Assembly: GCA_024364735.1 (NCBI GenBank) | Contig: JAGFNQ010000863.1 | Location: 97,183-161,182, forward strand | Direction of reading: 5' to 3' | Length of the DNA: 64,000 nt | Source of the DNA: Boesenbergia rotunda | Taxonomy: Eukaryota > Streptophyta > Magnoliopsida > Zingiberales > Zingiberaceae | Shown: one piece after another, positions 1 to 11,028 of the stretch | Numbering within the stretch: the stretch's first letter is position 1 | How the letters are laid out: the number at the start of each line of letters is the position of its first letter | The notes under the pieces: model-generated | The model's input: only the letters and a program-made list of their open reading frames with translations | Database searches by the model: none | What the model was told of the DNA's origin: nothing | Translations under genes and position numbers: made by a program

Positions 1-2135
1 TTATGATGTTGGACATGATCATAAATTAAAACTTTTACGAAAAGTAAACTAATTTACTTTAATACCTCGCGTAACTCGAAGTAAGGGACGAGATCCAACC
101 GTAGCGCCCCTTGGAAGCTCCGCCTCTATTCACGTCCACGCCGAGTTCTCTTCGGGATGACTTCGCAAAGCCACGAGTTTTGTGCCGACGAGAACTACTA
201 GATTCTCTAAAGGCACAACTAGAATATCAAGAGAGAAAAGATGGAAACTAACCACCAAGTAACGGAATCAAAATTCCGAGAAAGGAAGGAAGGAGTCGCG
301 ATCCGCTTCTTCTTCTTCGGCACCTTCTTGGCGGTGAAGCTCTCGGCCACCCTTGGGATGTGCGCCGGCCCTAGGGGAGGAGAGAGAGCCGACCCTAGAG
401 AGAGAAAGGGTGCCGACCCTAGAGAGAGAGAGAGTTTGAGAGAGAGAGGGAGCTACTAATCTCTTGATTAATTGATTGGAATTCAAGGCTTGCCTTTGGT
501 TCCTTTATATAGTAGCCTCTCCCTTGCCAAGTCTCCCCTTTAACGGAATTTTTCATAAGAAATTTATCCTATAAATTTTCTTATGAATTATTCCGTATAA
601 GCCAAGTTTTATTATGACTAACTTTATAATAAAACAAATACATCTCTCCTTTTATTATGGAATAAATTTTACAAGAAATTTATAAATTTTCTTATTATGG
701 AAAAATCAATTCATAATTGATTTTATAAAATTAAAATAAACTATTCCATGGATCATTTTAATTTCCATAAAAAAGAATAAATTTCTATAAATTTTTTTAT
801 ATAAATTTCTTTATACAAATTTATTTATCCATAATTTATAAAACAAATCGCGCTAGATTTATTTTATTAATTAAACCAAATAAATTCGTTTCTCCCCATT
901 GTTGTGGCTGGCCAAACCAAAGAGGGTGGGCACCCTCTTTGGCCGGCCACTTCAAGCCCAATCCCTCGCGAATTAAACTCATTTAATTCGCCCGATAAGC
1001 CTTCAAAAGACTTAGCCATTTTAAGCTTCCATTGCGCCTCTGATTAATTCAGATTCGACTTATTTCTCTCGATTGGAAAATCCAATTTTCAACTCGTTTT
1101 AAATCCCTCGGATTACTCGTAATGCGTGTGACTAAATAGGCTTTCGATTTATGTTGGCCGTCTATAATCAACCAATTATAGAACGATCATGAGTGGCACC
1201 TAGTAGTACATCATGACCCCTAATTAATCGAAAGATCAACGGTTGACTTCAGAAGTAATTCTGAAACCCTTCAGCAGCTCTAATGAATCGTGCCCCATTC
1301 CCTTCACCATCTTATACCCACTTGGTTCAGGACATGGTCTGTTTGTGTCAGTCCCCACTAGACTGACTACGTCACACCTAGCCCAAGTAGTGTCTTTCTC
1401 GTCCTTTGGATTTCTAATTACTCTTATGTATTTAAGAGACTCATACTCTAAACATGACATGCTCTGGCCAGAGGCTTTGAGTAACAATCCGACGATAGGC
1501 CTGGGTATACATCTCCTCGCAAGGAGTGGTGAATCCTTTGTAGGCTGTTCAAACATCTTCGGGCACTTCGGCTTATACCCAATCATCCTGGGTCCACACC
1601 TCCTTGGAGATGCTTGCTTAAGATGTTAAAGTATAAGTCTCCATGACCAAGATGACTTGAACATCGCAAGTCAAAGGAACATCGCACTTAAGCTGCAGTA
1701 AGAACTTTATTGACATATCTATATGTAGACTACCATATGAAGTTTTACAGCTAGTCACTCCAATGACCTAGTTCCCTTAACTAGCATCCATGTTTATCTC
1801 CGGACATCCCAATGTCACCAGCCAATGAGAATCAGCTGATTAGAGAATAACTCATGCTAGTCTCAACAGAATTGATAGTGTCCGTTTTTATCAATTCATC
1901 GACTAGGGATATTTTCAATACTTCACAATTGCACATGTAGAGATAATCACTAGTTGTGATCCCATCACAAATTCTCTTATGCTGTGAATTGTATTGCGGA
2001 CATTCAGTAGATGAGTTTAAGATCCCAATCAAATACACAAACATGTATACTCAAATAGTGAATTATCATTTATTAAAATAAATGTTTACAATCATAAGGT
2101 GATTGCCTTAGGACACTTCTCTCATATCACTAACA
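1..2135 (-). mobile_element. LTR O, Angela/BARE-like Copia LTR (open at window start)
   Basis: On the minus strand the LTR starts TGTTAGTGATATGAGAG at 2135 and runs left out of the window. It interrupts A's 3' LTR between two stretches that are continuous in A's 5' LTR near 10590; the expected TSD is GTTCT (2136-2140). The opening, with a phrase like GTCCTAAGGCAATCACC, resembles Angela/BARE-type LTRs in layout. A minus-strand TATA box (TATATAAAG, 503-511) is followed by a CT-rich leader (about 370-450), so U3 is about 1.6 kb. No coding capacity is seen; open frames here are accidental. Whether O is solo or full-length cannot be told. Confidence 0.7.
503..511 (-). promoter_or_regulatory. TATA box of LTR O
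   Basis: TATATAAAG on the minus strand, followed downstream by a leader with long CT runs, as expected for an LTR U3/R boundary. The position fits an LTR promoter; the function is inferred. Confidence 0.45.
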
Positions 2136-2581
2136 GTTCTGACTTCGGGTCTCCCAAATGGAGCCCTAGGTCGAACCGACGCCTACTGTTCCCTCGACGG
2201 GGAATGCATCCTCACCTACTCCTCTCAAGAGAATTTACCTTTTGCCAACCGGCTCCTTCGGTTGGACTTTTATCCAGAGCCCTTCGCCAGGTGCCTAGCA
2301 GTCCTTCGCCAGGTCTTCGATTCCTAGCAGTCCTTCGCCAGGTGCCTAGCAGCCCTTCGCCAGGTCTTCGATTCCTGGCAGTCCTTCGCCAGGTGCTTAG
2401 TAGCCCTTCGCCAGGTCTTAGGGTTTCGATGCCTAGCTTTCCTTCGCTAGCTGCCCAGCAGCCCTTCGCTAGGACTTCTTTCTGCACACTCAGTGAACAC
2501 ATTAGATCACAAATAGTACATAACTTTGAATCCTTTGCCAATATCAAAACAAGGTTCGATATGGTGCTTCCTACACCAACA
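2136..2581 (-). mobile_element. Element A, 3' LTR (5' portion of the LTR)
   Basis: On the minus strand it starts TGTTGGTGTAGGAAGC at 2581, next to the polypurine tract. It matches the 5' LTR of A at 10580-11028 with scattered substitutions. It holds the LTR's minisatellite (2275-2480). The rest of this LTR lies beyond the nested LTR O, outside the window. Confidence 0.88.
2275..2480 (-). repeat. LTR minisatellite, CTTCGCCAGG-type units
   Basis: Tandem and alternating units built on CCTTCGCCAGGTGCCTAGCAG and CCTTCGCCAGGTCTTCGATT. The same array lies in A's 5' LTR (10725-10925) and, on the opposite strand, in LTR N (18600-18965). The 174- and 164-residue open frames over the arrays are translated repeat. 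Confidence 0.85.
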
Positions 2582-2595
2582 ATCTCCCCCTTTTT
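2582..2595 (-). promoter_or_regulatory. Polypurine tract of element A
   Basis: AAAAAGGGGGAGAT on the minus strand, directly before the 3' LTR start. This is the plus-strand DNA priming site in reverse transcription. D and I carry the same tract type, G's 3' end is lost, and E has a variant. Confidence 0.9.
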
Positions 2596-2663
2596 GATTT
2601 ATGACAACAAAATTCAAAGTTAAGTAAAAACTTATAACAGTTAATACAAGAAGGTAAAAAGAT

Positions 2664-2793
2664 AATGACGTATAGCAGTTATGAACAGAATATAGATTTG
2701 AGATCAATGAAGTATATGAGGAAAAACCTTAATGACGTATAGCAGTTATGAACAGAATATAGATTTGAGATCAATGAAGTATATGAGGAAAAA
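2664..2793. repeat. 67-bp perfect tandem duplication
   Basis: Two adjacent copies (2664-2730 and from 2731) beginning AATGACGTATAGCAG. They are identical over the repeat length, so the duplication is recent, or is a local assembly or replication slip. Confidence 0.9.
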
Positions 2794-5088
2794 ACTTTAT
2801 TTCTCATACTTCCCCTAAACCCCTGAATACTTGTGTTATAAAATACTTAACTTTCACCTTTTCTCCCCCTTTGACATATATCAAAAACATACATGGGTGA
2901 GCAAGGTAAAATTTTGAAAAGTTTTACAAACCTAAATTTTGTTAAAAAAACTTTTACTTACAAGGCTTTGCAAAAAGAATTTTACTTAGGCAAAATTTTG
3001 AAGTCAAATTTCCCAAAGAGTTCAACTTTGAGAATTGGGAAAATTTTGTTTTAAAAGAATTTGCACACTTAGAAGAATTTGCTTGGAAATACTTTGTGTA
3101 TTTTGAAAAACAAAATTTTTAAGAAATTTCTAGACAAGTTTTTCACCAAAAAAACTTTACTTAGAAAAATTTGTCAAAATTTTCAAAAAGTTTTTGCTCA
3201 GACAAATTTTGTTTACTAAGAACAATTTTACTTAGAAAAAAAACATGCACTTAACAAATTTGAAACACTTAGAAATACTTAGAAAATTTTGAAGCACTAG
3301 AAATACTTGAAAGCACTTAAAGTAGTTTGAAATTTTAATAGCACTTAGCACTTAAAAAACAATTTGAAGTATGTAGACATTTTTGCTTTGCTTTTTGAAA
3401 AAGAGATAAAAGTTAAATATAGAAAAATTCCTTTCTCTCTTTCTTGCTCTCCCCCTTGGCTATATATCAATAAAGAAATATATTTTGAAATAAGTTTTTA
3501 AAAAAATTGTGTATCAGAGCCTATGAGTTTTGAAAACATAAAAATACTTAGTACGACTCTTGAAGGCATTGCAAAAAGCTTTAAATTGCACCAACAAAAC
3601 TCCACTTTGAAAAGTATTAAAAAAAATATTTTGTATTTCTAGGCAAGTCTTTGAGAAAATTCACGCACTTAGAACATTATTGCCTTGAAAAGTATTAGTA
3701 CTTTTGAAAATATTATATTTTGAAAAATAGAAGTACTTTTGAAAGATAATATTTTAAGAAAAAATTTTAATGTTATTTTGAAAACATAATACTTTACTTG
3801 ACTTGGTTACTTTTCTAGTCTACAAAATCCTAGGAAACCTTGTTAATTACAAGGACATTTCCCTAAGTGTCCTGGAAAATTTTCCAAAGTCAAGTATTTT
3901 CAGAAGTAATCTAAATAAATTTTAAAAGTATTCCAAAGTCATGTAAAATTTTGAAAGTGATGGTGTACATAAGCAAAAATGATTTTACAGGATAGTATTT
4001 TGACAGAGAAATTATTTAAGTTTTCAAAAGGATTTAAAAGTGTAGTGCATGAAAACATATAATTTTGAAAATGTTCAATAATTCTTCTAATTTGCTCTCC
4101 CCCTAAACTTGACCCAGTCCTAGGAAGCTTGTTGACTACAAGTGATCTTCCTCTGAGTCTTAAGGTTTGATTCAAATTATAAGAATTATCTAATAATTTT
4201 AAAAAATAATTGTCAGACATAATTTCTTTTAATTTAGACTCTCCCTAAATTAGACATTTCCTAGGAGTCTTTGTAGATCATGATGAAGACTTCCTCTGTG
4301 TCCTTAGGGTTTGCCAAAATCAAAAGGAACTCAATCACAATTCATAAAATGAACTTTGAAGTATTAACATTTCAAAAAAAATGAATATTTGAAAGACATA
4401 TTTTGAAATGATAGCATAGTTTTCGAAAAACATGAGTGATAGTTTGAAAACATAGTGTTTTTAAACTTCTTCTTTTAATTTGAACTCCCCCTAAACCTGA
4501 CACAGTCCTAGGAGGCTTGTTGACCACAAGTTAATCCTCCTCTGAGTCTTAGGGTTTGATTCAAATTGAAAGAACTTCAACAAATAATGCTAAGTTTAAA
4601 AAAACTTTTGAAGACTATTTTGTTTTAATGATTTGAAAAGCAATTTCTTTATTTTCTCCCTCCTTTTGAAAATGGTAAAGAATTGCAACAGGGAGATTCT
4701 ATGTTTAAAATGATTTTGAACAATACCAGAGGAGACATAAGTACAGGAGAAATTTTGAAAAATACTTAAGTCAATATATATATATATATCAAAAGCCTGG
4801 ACTGTAGACATTTTTCTACGTAAAAATGAAAAAGAATTCTGAGTAAACCCCGAGTTGACTTTTTGCGAGATTTATTTTTGCAAAAAAATTGATTGTCCAA
4901 AGGAATTTCTTTGTATAGAAATGTTTGCAAAAATTAAGTAATTCTTAGGTAGATGAGCAAAAGAAACCTAAGGTGAGCAATTTTAAGTATACTGATCTGA
5001 AACATTAAATCTTAGTTCAAGAAGTTAAAATGATTTTTGAGGATATTGAAATTAATTAGAAATTTAACTTTGAATTTTAATATTTGTT

Positions 5089-5372
5089 AAGTTGAATTTT
5101 GAAAATAATTAAGTTGAATTTTTGAGAATAATTAAGTTGAATTTTGAGAAGAATTAAGTTTGAGAATAATTAAGTTAAATTTTGAGAATAATTAAGTTGA
5201 ATTTTTGAGAATAATTAAGTTGAATTTTGAGAATAAATAAGTTGAATTTTGAGAATAATTAAGTTGAATTTTTTAGAATAATTAAGTTGAATTTTTGAGA
5301 GTAATTAAGTTAAATTTTGAGAATAATTAAGTTGAATTTTGAAAATAATTAAGTTGAATTTTGAAAGTTGTT
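5089..5372. repeat. Minisatellite, unit AATTAAGTTGAATTTTGAGA
   Basis: About a dozen tandem units of 21-23 bp, varying mainly in T-run length and in G/A at two positions. It sits in A between the lost pol and the block shared with I, at the same relative place as the GAATTT tracts of I. Confidence 0.85.
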
Positions 5373-5639
5373 CGGTTGAATTGAATTTGAAAGTTGTTCA
5401 GTTGAATTGAATTTTGAATTTTGAAAGCATTTATTAAAGTTTGAATTCTGAAATTTGAAATCAATTCAGTTTGTATGGTTGGTTGAGTTGGACTAAACTT
5501 TTTAAGTTCTAAGCATCTCACCCATTTCTAAGTGACAAGACAAGGTATCCTTAATTGTTTTGTGAGATGTATTAATTTTATTTTTGATTTTATGTTAACA
5601 CTATGATTTAATTGAAGCTTGTGTTAGATTCAAGTTTAA

Positions 5640-5960
5640 TAAATAATAATTTAAAGTGAGTTTCGATAATTGACTTCCAAGTCTTGGCGAGGCATAGAGG
5701 CCTTCTTTGGCCATAGCCTTATTGGATCAACAACCCTTTCCTAGACAAAGCCTTTTAAAGAAAGATCATTTTCAAATTATTGTTTGAGATACTCTGGTCT
5801 AACTAGCTTAGGATTCGGAGAGGTAACTTTGGCTAGTTCCACTGGACTAAAAAGACCAAATAGAGTACTCCTTACCCTACTTGATTCCTTAGTCAGGCTT
5901 CCCTAACGTACTATCATCAAACCTTGTCCTAATACTAAGTTGTTCAAGTTTCAATTAAAT
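5640..5960 (-). other. Conserved non-coding block shared by elements A and I
   Basis: Homologous to about 58290-58560 and 60375-60580 in element I; for example the phrase CCTTCTTTGGCC followed by (G/A)AAGCCTTATTGGA. No frame is open through it in any copy. In I it lies between gag and protease, so its conservation without coding capacity is notable. Confidence 0.75.
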
Positions 5961-6027
5961 CGTTTCAGTCCTTAATCTAACCAGTCCAAAATCTAAGCAT
6001 AATAAAATAAGCGAGAAAAGTAATCAT

Positions 6028-6854
6028 CTAAGTCACGTCATAATTGTAATAATATTCTGGATTTTCGAAATCGGCAAGGTTGTGAATTAAGTTTTCTAAC
6101 ATATTAATCTTAACTAATTTATATGAATTAATCACATTATTTGAGATAAATATTGGATTTTCAAATATTGAAAACTTACCTTTCCGGATCGTTTGCCCAG
6201 TACTCTTGTAATGATCACGAGCTAATCGGACCAGTTTGGGTCGATCTCCTTCATTGTCTTCTGATTCCGAGTCTAAGTCGGACTCGGGTACAGGTTGAAG
6301 CTTCTTCTTTGGTGGTTCTCTTAGAGCTTTCCCTGCACTAGAAATTACACCTTCCTCGACCATTACAGTATCTGTTTGATTATTTAATTGTAATTCAAAA
6401 AAGATTCAAAATTGGTTACCATTTTTGTCTTAGTCAATTCGTCTTCTGACTCTGGCTTAAATTCGCAGTCAGGTATGGATTCTTTCTCATTTTCTGATCT
6501 GGAGTCAATTTCGAAGTCAGGTGCTAACTCTTCTAAGATCTCAATACCGGAGCTCTCTCCGTGTAGATTGATTAGCTTTTTCCAAATTTCTCTGGAACAT
6601 CTGAATGGACCTACTAGTTCGAGTTGCTCCTTGGTTAGGCCACATTGTAGGATTGCAGTTGCCCTTGCATCGGTCTCGATTTGGTTGAGGGTTTGTTCAT
6701 CTAGTTTGTCCCACTCGATTGATGACTCATCTTCTACGGGAAAAGAGAATCCCGTTTGGATGATCTGCCATAAGTCCATGTGGGCCTTCAGAAGGGACTC
6801 CATTTGACTTCTCCAAAAATTGAAGTTCTCGCCGGAGAATAGCGGTGGACGGGC
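6028..6854 (-). pseudogene. Element A gag (capsid) remnant
   Basis: The minus-strand frame 6384-6854 begins with a PLFSGENFNFW-type motif at the LTR L insertion point and continues through an LQCGLTKEQL motif. This is the UBN2/gag-polypeptide region of plant Copia capsid proteins; compare LQCGLTKEEL in element I. A shift of frame follows, and 6028-6363 continues with an acidic and basic stretch (KKKLQPVPESDLDSESEDNE). The zinc knuckle and everything downstream are missing. The likely start ATG is at 9187-9189, on the far side of LTR L, and appears one base out of frame with the rest. Non-functional; A would need gag and pol supplied in trans. Confidence 0.8.
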
Positions 6855-9161
6855 TGTAGCGACCCGCCTTCTCTGCCTTAGACGGATCGTTACTTTTGTC
6901 TACTTCTCAACTCTAATGCACGACTAATAGAAATGCGGAAATCTTTTTTTTTTCTTTTAAATTCATCTAAGAATGATATTCTAACTTAAGTAGTCATGCA
7001 TGATACCATGTCACACTTTCTTTCTCAAAAACTCGTAAAATGATACTTATTGAGACCTGCCTCACCCAACTCAACTTTCGGGTATCAGTCGACTGATACT
7101 GTATCAGTCGACTGATAGGCCTGAAATCTGAATTTTCAGGTTTCGGCACTTGCTTCAAAACTCCACCAAACCTATACTTTCGAACCATATAGAATCATGA
7201 CACCATTTCTATACTCTATGTCAGTTTTCTAAACAATTTAGCCAATCAAATGAATCCATAAACTTGAAATTAGGACTTTTGCGGAAGAAAATGAGCTATT
7301 CGAGTTTATATGAACTTTAACAATAGAGTTTGTACCAATCTTGACTCCTATGCATTCATAACACCAAATACATGTTCTATAACCTTGCTAAAGCATTATG
7401 AAACATGAATGCAACTTTTCTAAGCATATTTAAGCAATAAAAACTTGATTCAAAGAGGAATTAATACTATTTTGGCACAAACATCTATTTCTCCAACAAG
7501 GTATCAATATTTCCAACTACTCACACTTTTACTCATCCAATGCAATCATAAGGATATGTAGGCTAAATGAAATGACATGGAATCTTTACTCTAAGAAATT
7601 GAGCATGTAAAACTATCCAAAGCTTAAATGTTCGCTAAACTCCATAAAGCAAGAACTTGAAATTGAATAAACTAAAACATTGTAATTCAAATAACTAAAT
7701 TGTCTCGTCTCAAAGATCTCTCCAAAATCAGCCACCACACACACTTTACTCAGCACCGCCTCGTCGCCTTCCTTCAGAATTGCTTGCCTTTACCTTTATC
7801 TGCAGTAAGAGGAAATGCAACTAGTAAGCAAAAAGCTTAGTAAGTACTATCTAGCTCACAAAATCTCGAAATGTGCAAACATGCTTCTTGATCAATATGA
7901 AAATCATATGAGATACTTATATGCTTGAAAGAAAACTAAGAACATGTATAACTCAGAACATGCATACTCAAGCATTAATAAATCTCAATTTACTTTTCTT
8001 GGCTCAACTTGAAACTTTAGCTATTCTTTAACTTTTTGAAAACTCTTTAAACTTTAGAAACTTTGCTAAAGCATATACTTGAAAATAATAATCACTTGGA
8101 TCCACTGAAGACGTAAGTACCATCTCATGCGCGTTCCCTAAAAGGTTGGGGTAGCGAGCCACCAATCCTAATAGAGCAGACCTTGGTCTACCAGGGCCAA
8201 GACCTTGGAATTGGACACCTGGATTTCTTTAACGACGCCCTTGGACGCCGGGTACTGGCCTTAGAAAATAAAATAGCTTTTCTTTCTTTTCTTTCTTATC
8301 TGTAAATGCCTTGGCATTTTCTCGAGCACCTTGCGTGCTAAAATCCCTAAGTCTTGACTTTTGGAGATTTCTTAAGGCCTTGGCCTTTTCTTTTCTTATC
8401 TTTATCTTCTCTTTTCTTTTCTCATAACTTTCTTAGCCCCTAATCTCACATAGGGTGCTTTATCAAACTTATACAAGCATATAATGAACTAAGATCACAT
8501 GCAAAAACTTAAACAAAAAGGAAATATCTCTTTTAAAAACTATTAAGGGAAATTCTTGCGGAAAAATCGCCTCTTACTGCAGGTGAGCAGTACTTACATT
8601 GATATCTTGGACTTACAACCAAGATTGACGTCTAGGGCTCGGGAGAAACTTGAGATCTCGGAGAATTCTTCGCGCCTACGCGTTCCTCTCATCGCGGGGA
8701 TCCCGAATATAGGAATATCTCTCGGAGGAGAGCCTTGGCCGGCCCTCTTGGCCTTGGTGTTGGTCGGCGTCGCCCAAGAGAGGAGAAGGGAGGCTGTCTC
8801 GCGCGGCTAGGGTGAGGAAGAGAGAAAACCAAAAAATCTAATTTCCTCTCTTAACTTATCTATTTATACTATCTTTATGAAAAGAATCGTAACTACTCTA
8901 TAAATATATTTCTCTCCAACTTTCGTTGTGCTTGATACCCTAGCCTAGCCGGTCGCGCTCACGCCTGGTCTAGTGCTGGTCGCGGGTTCGAACCCCCTGC
9001 TGCCCTTAAACGTTTTTCTTTTTTTAAATATACTAAACGGACTCGGAAAATTCCATAAAAATATTCTAAAAATCCCTAAAAATATCTAGAATATTTCTAA
9101 ACCATTTTTAAATAATTCTAAGGACTTTAAGAACTAAAAATGGGAATTTTGGGGCGTTACA
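6855..9161. mobile_element. Solo LTR L, Ty3/gypsy (Tekay/Del-like), TSD CGGGC
   Basis: Starts TGTAGCGACCCGCC and ends GGGGCGTTACA. It is flanked by CGGGC at 6850-6854 and 9162-9166; removing it restores a contiguous match to element I near 62200-62240. The 2,307 bp contain no internal region, so this is a solo LTR. The near-inverted ends (TGTAGCG / GCGTTACA) suit large plant Ty3/gypsy LTRs, but the lineage is my inference. It carries two ATCAGTCGACTGAT palindromes (7084-7097, 7103-7116) and a tRNA-like Pol III promoter pair near its right end. Confidence 0.88.
8941..9025 (+). promoter_or_regulatory. tRNA-like Pol III A box / B box / T-run inside LTR L
   Basis: TAGCCTAGCCGG (8941-8952) fits the A-box consensus TRGCNNAGYNGG. 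GGTTCGAACCC (8985-8995) fits the B box GGTTCGANNCC. Runs of 5 and 7 T follow at 9013-9025. The order and the roughly 32-bp gap are tRNA-like, but I could not fold a full cloverleaf, so I do not call a tRNA gene. Confidence 0.5.
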
Positions 9162-9166
9162 CGGGC

Positions 9167-9716
9167 ACTGTTCCACTCTGGTTGGCCATTTAAAATAATC
9201 CTTGCACACAAAAGAAATAACAGGATGTACCAAGACTTGGTCTTGGATTAGTAGTGCGAGAGAAAGAAATAAAATAGCCCAACAAAAATATTGCATGAAT
9301 TTCGAGACAGAATAAAATAATAATAAAAAATTGATGATAGATTTTTGAAAATGTTACTTTTGTCAATTCTGAAAAGAAATAAGCATTCAAAGTTGAAAAT
9401 TTTGTTTGAATTAAGGTAGCACGAATTTCGAGAAAAAATGTTAAAATAATAATAAAAAAATATATGACAAATTTTCAAAAATTGATCATTTTATCAATTC
9501 TAATGAATGGTGAAAAGATGAAGATTCAAAATTGAAAAAGGTGTAAGAATATTTTAAACCCACCTACAGATATTATTTATTTGAAATAAAAGGAGAAAAA
9601 GATCGAGTGGTGTTGCACTAACCTCGATTAACGAGAAAGAAATGGAATAAAATTAAAAATTTTGTAAATCCGAAAAAAACTTTCAAACTGGTGGTTGCAC
9701 CAAGTTTGACCCACCC
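9167..9716 (-). other. Element A 5' leader
   Basis: Non-coding, between the PBS and the gag ATG (9187-9189). Two similar stretches (9290-9345 and 9420-9480, each with AATTTCGAGA then AATAATAATAAAAAA) look like an internal duplication. Just upstream of the ATG, on the minus strand, there is a pyrimidine-rich run ending in AG, also present in I. Confidence 0.6.
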
Positions 9717-9728
9717 GCTCTGATACCA
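9717..9728 (-). promoter_or_regulatory. Primer-binding site of element A
   Basis: TGGTATCAGAGC on the minus strand, two bases after the 5' LTR end; complementary to the 3' end of initiator-Met tRNA, the usual plant Copia primer. Confidence 0.95.
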
Positions 9729-9730
9729 CT

Positions 9731-11028
9731 TGTTGGATCGAGAAACACGATGGAGGGGTGAATATCGTGAAAACGTTTTTGGATAAGATTGAGAGAAATT
9801 ACACAGCGGAATTAAAAACAAATAATCACAGAACGCAAGTGATTTTACTTGGTTCGGAGTCGCGGTCGGCTCCTACTCCAAGGCCCACGGTCCTTGACCA
9901 TTTACTGCGGGCAATTCTATATGTGCGCAAAGGTTTACAGAGTATAGTACAGAATTTTATAGTAAGTAAATGACAACACTTTTCGTTACCGACGCCTGTT
10001 GTAGATTGTACTTTGGAGCAGGGGGTCGTCGTCGGCGCTAGAATCCCGAGATCGGAGTTTGTCGGAGCAGAGCGCTTGAACGAAGAGCGTAAAGGTGTTG
10101 GAAGATTGATGTTCTGAAGCCTTGGGGTCGAGCCCCTTTTATAGTGCTCCTGGGGGCGCCCGGGACGTCGGGGGTGCCTGATACGTGCCTTCGGATCTGA
10201 GAACTTCTATCCGAAACTTGGTCAGTGCTTATCCCCTTCGAATCGGCTCTAGAGCTGACGGGGGCGCCCGGGACGTTGGGGGTGCCCTCCTTGACTTGGT
10301 CCGTTGGCTTCATATTACTTTGCTTCGATTACTTTGACCAAGGGTGCCCGGGGCCTCCGGGGCGCCCTGCTTGATGCTGCTTCGAAGCAATTCCTGCTTC
10401 ATTGTTTTGTCTTTCACCTTGGGCGCCCCGGGCCTCCAGGGCGCCCTGCCCAGCTTCCTGCCCTTATCCTTTGGGGCGTTCTGAGCTGCAGAAACACATT
10501 CCCTTGGTCCCTGCATTCAAGGTTAGTTCCAAAACAACAAGGTAAGAATATTAGTTGATTTTTACAGCCGTAGCTGTCTTGGTTTTGACTTCGGGTCTCC
10601 CAAATGGAGCCCTAGGTCAAACCAACGCCTACTGTTCCCTCGACGGGGAACACGTCCTCACCTACTCCTCTCAGGAGAATTTACCTTTTGCCAACCGGCT
10701 CCTCCGGTTGGACTTTTACCCAGCAGCCCTTCGCCAGATGCCTAGCAGTCCTTCGCCAGGTCTTCGATTCCTAGTAGTCCTTCGCCAGGTGCCTAGCAGC
10801 CCTTCGCTAGGTCTTCGATTCCTGACAGTCCTTCGCCAGGTGCCTAGCAGCCCTTCACCAGGTCTTAGGGTTTCGATGCCTAGCATTCCTTCGCTAGGTG
10901 CCCAGCAGCCCTTCGCCAGGACTTCTTTCTGCACACTCAGTGAACACATTACATCACAAATAGTACATAACTTTGAATCCTTTGCCAATATCAAAACAAG
11001 GTTCGATATGGTGCTTCCTGCACCAACA
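9731..11028 (-). mobile_element. Element A, 5' LTR
   Basis: Minus-strand LTR of 1,298 bp: starts TGTTGGTGCAGGAAGC at 11028 and ends in CGATCCAACA next to the PBS. U3 holds the CTTCGCCAGG minisatellite (10725-10925), then a GC-rich stretch of GGGCGCCC-like motifs (10130-10450), a TATAAAAGGGG-type TATA box (about 10132-10142), and an LTR end with the TATTCACCCCT phrase. The expected TSD TCAGG (11029-11033) abuts LTR B; its partner lies outside the window. Same family layout as LTRs H, I and N. Confidence 0.92.
10725..10925 (-). repeat. LTR minisatellite in A's 5' LTR
   Basis: Second copy of the array at 2275-2480, with the same alternation of units and a few substitutions. Present in both LTRs, so it predates the insertion. 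Confidence 0.85.

Larger units (their letters stand above)
2596..6027 (-). other. Element A internal non-coding region (pol lost)
   Basis: AT-rich sequence between the gag remnant and the polypurine tract, where an autonomous Copia element would carry protease, integrase, RT and RNase H. No RT, integrase or protease motif is visible on either strand. It contains a perfect 67-bp direct duplication (2664-2793), several diverged repeats of the phrase CTAGGA(G)GTCTTTGT with flanks (about 3830, 4110, 4255, 4505), a minisatellite (5089-5372), a CATCTCAC/GTGAGATG inverted repeat (5514-5569), and a block at 5640-5960 shared with element I. Confidence 0.8.

Noticed and set aside
1236..1629. Open frames on both strands (116 and 128 codons)
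   Set aside because: Both are in LTR O, overlap each other and carry no retroviral or host domain. This conserved-looking stretch is LTR U3.
2099..2623. 174-codon plus-strand frame (and the 164-codon frame at 10555-11049)
   Set aside because: Translation of the LTR minisatellite (PSSPSPGLR repeats). It appears in both LTRs of A and is antisense to the element.
6028..6363. A host gene near 6.0-6.8 kb
   Set aside because: The frames match the gag capsid region of element I and are placed correctly between A's PBS and PPT.
8941..9005. A genuine tRNA gene
   Set aside because: Only the A and B boxes match. I could not form an acceptor stem or anticodon arm, and it lies inside a TSD-flanked LTR.
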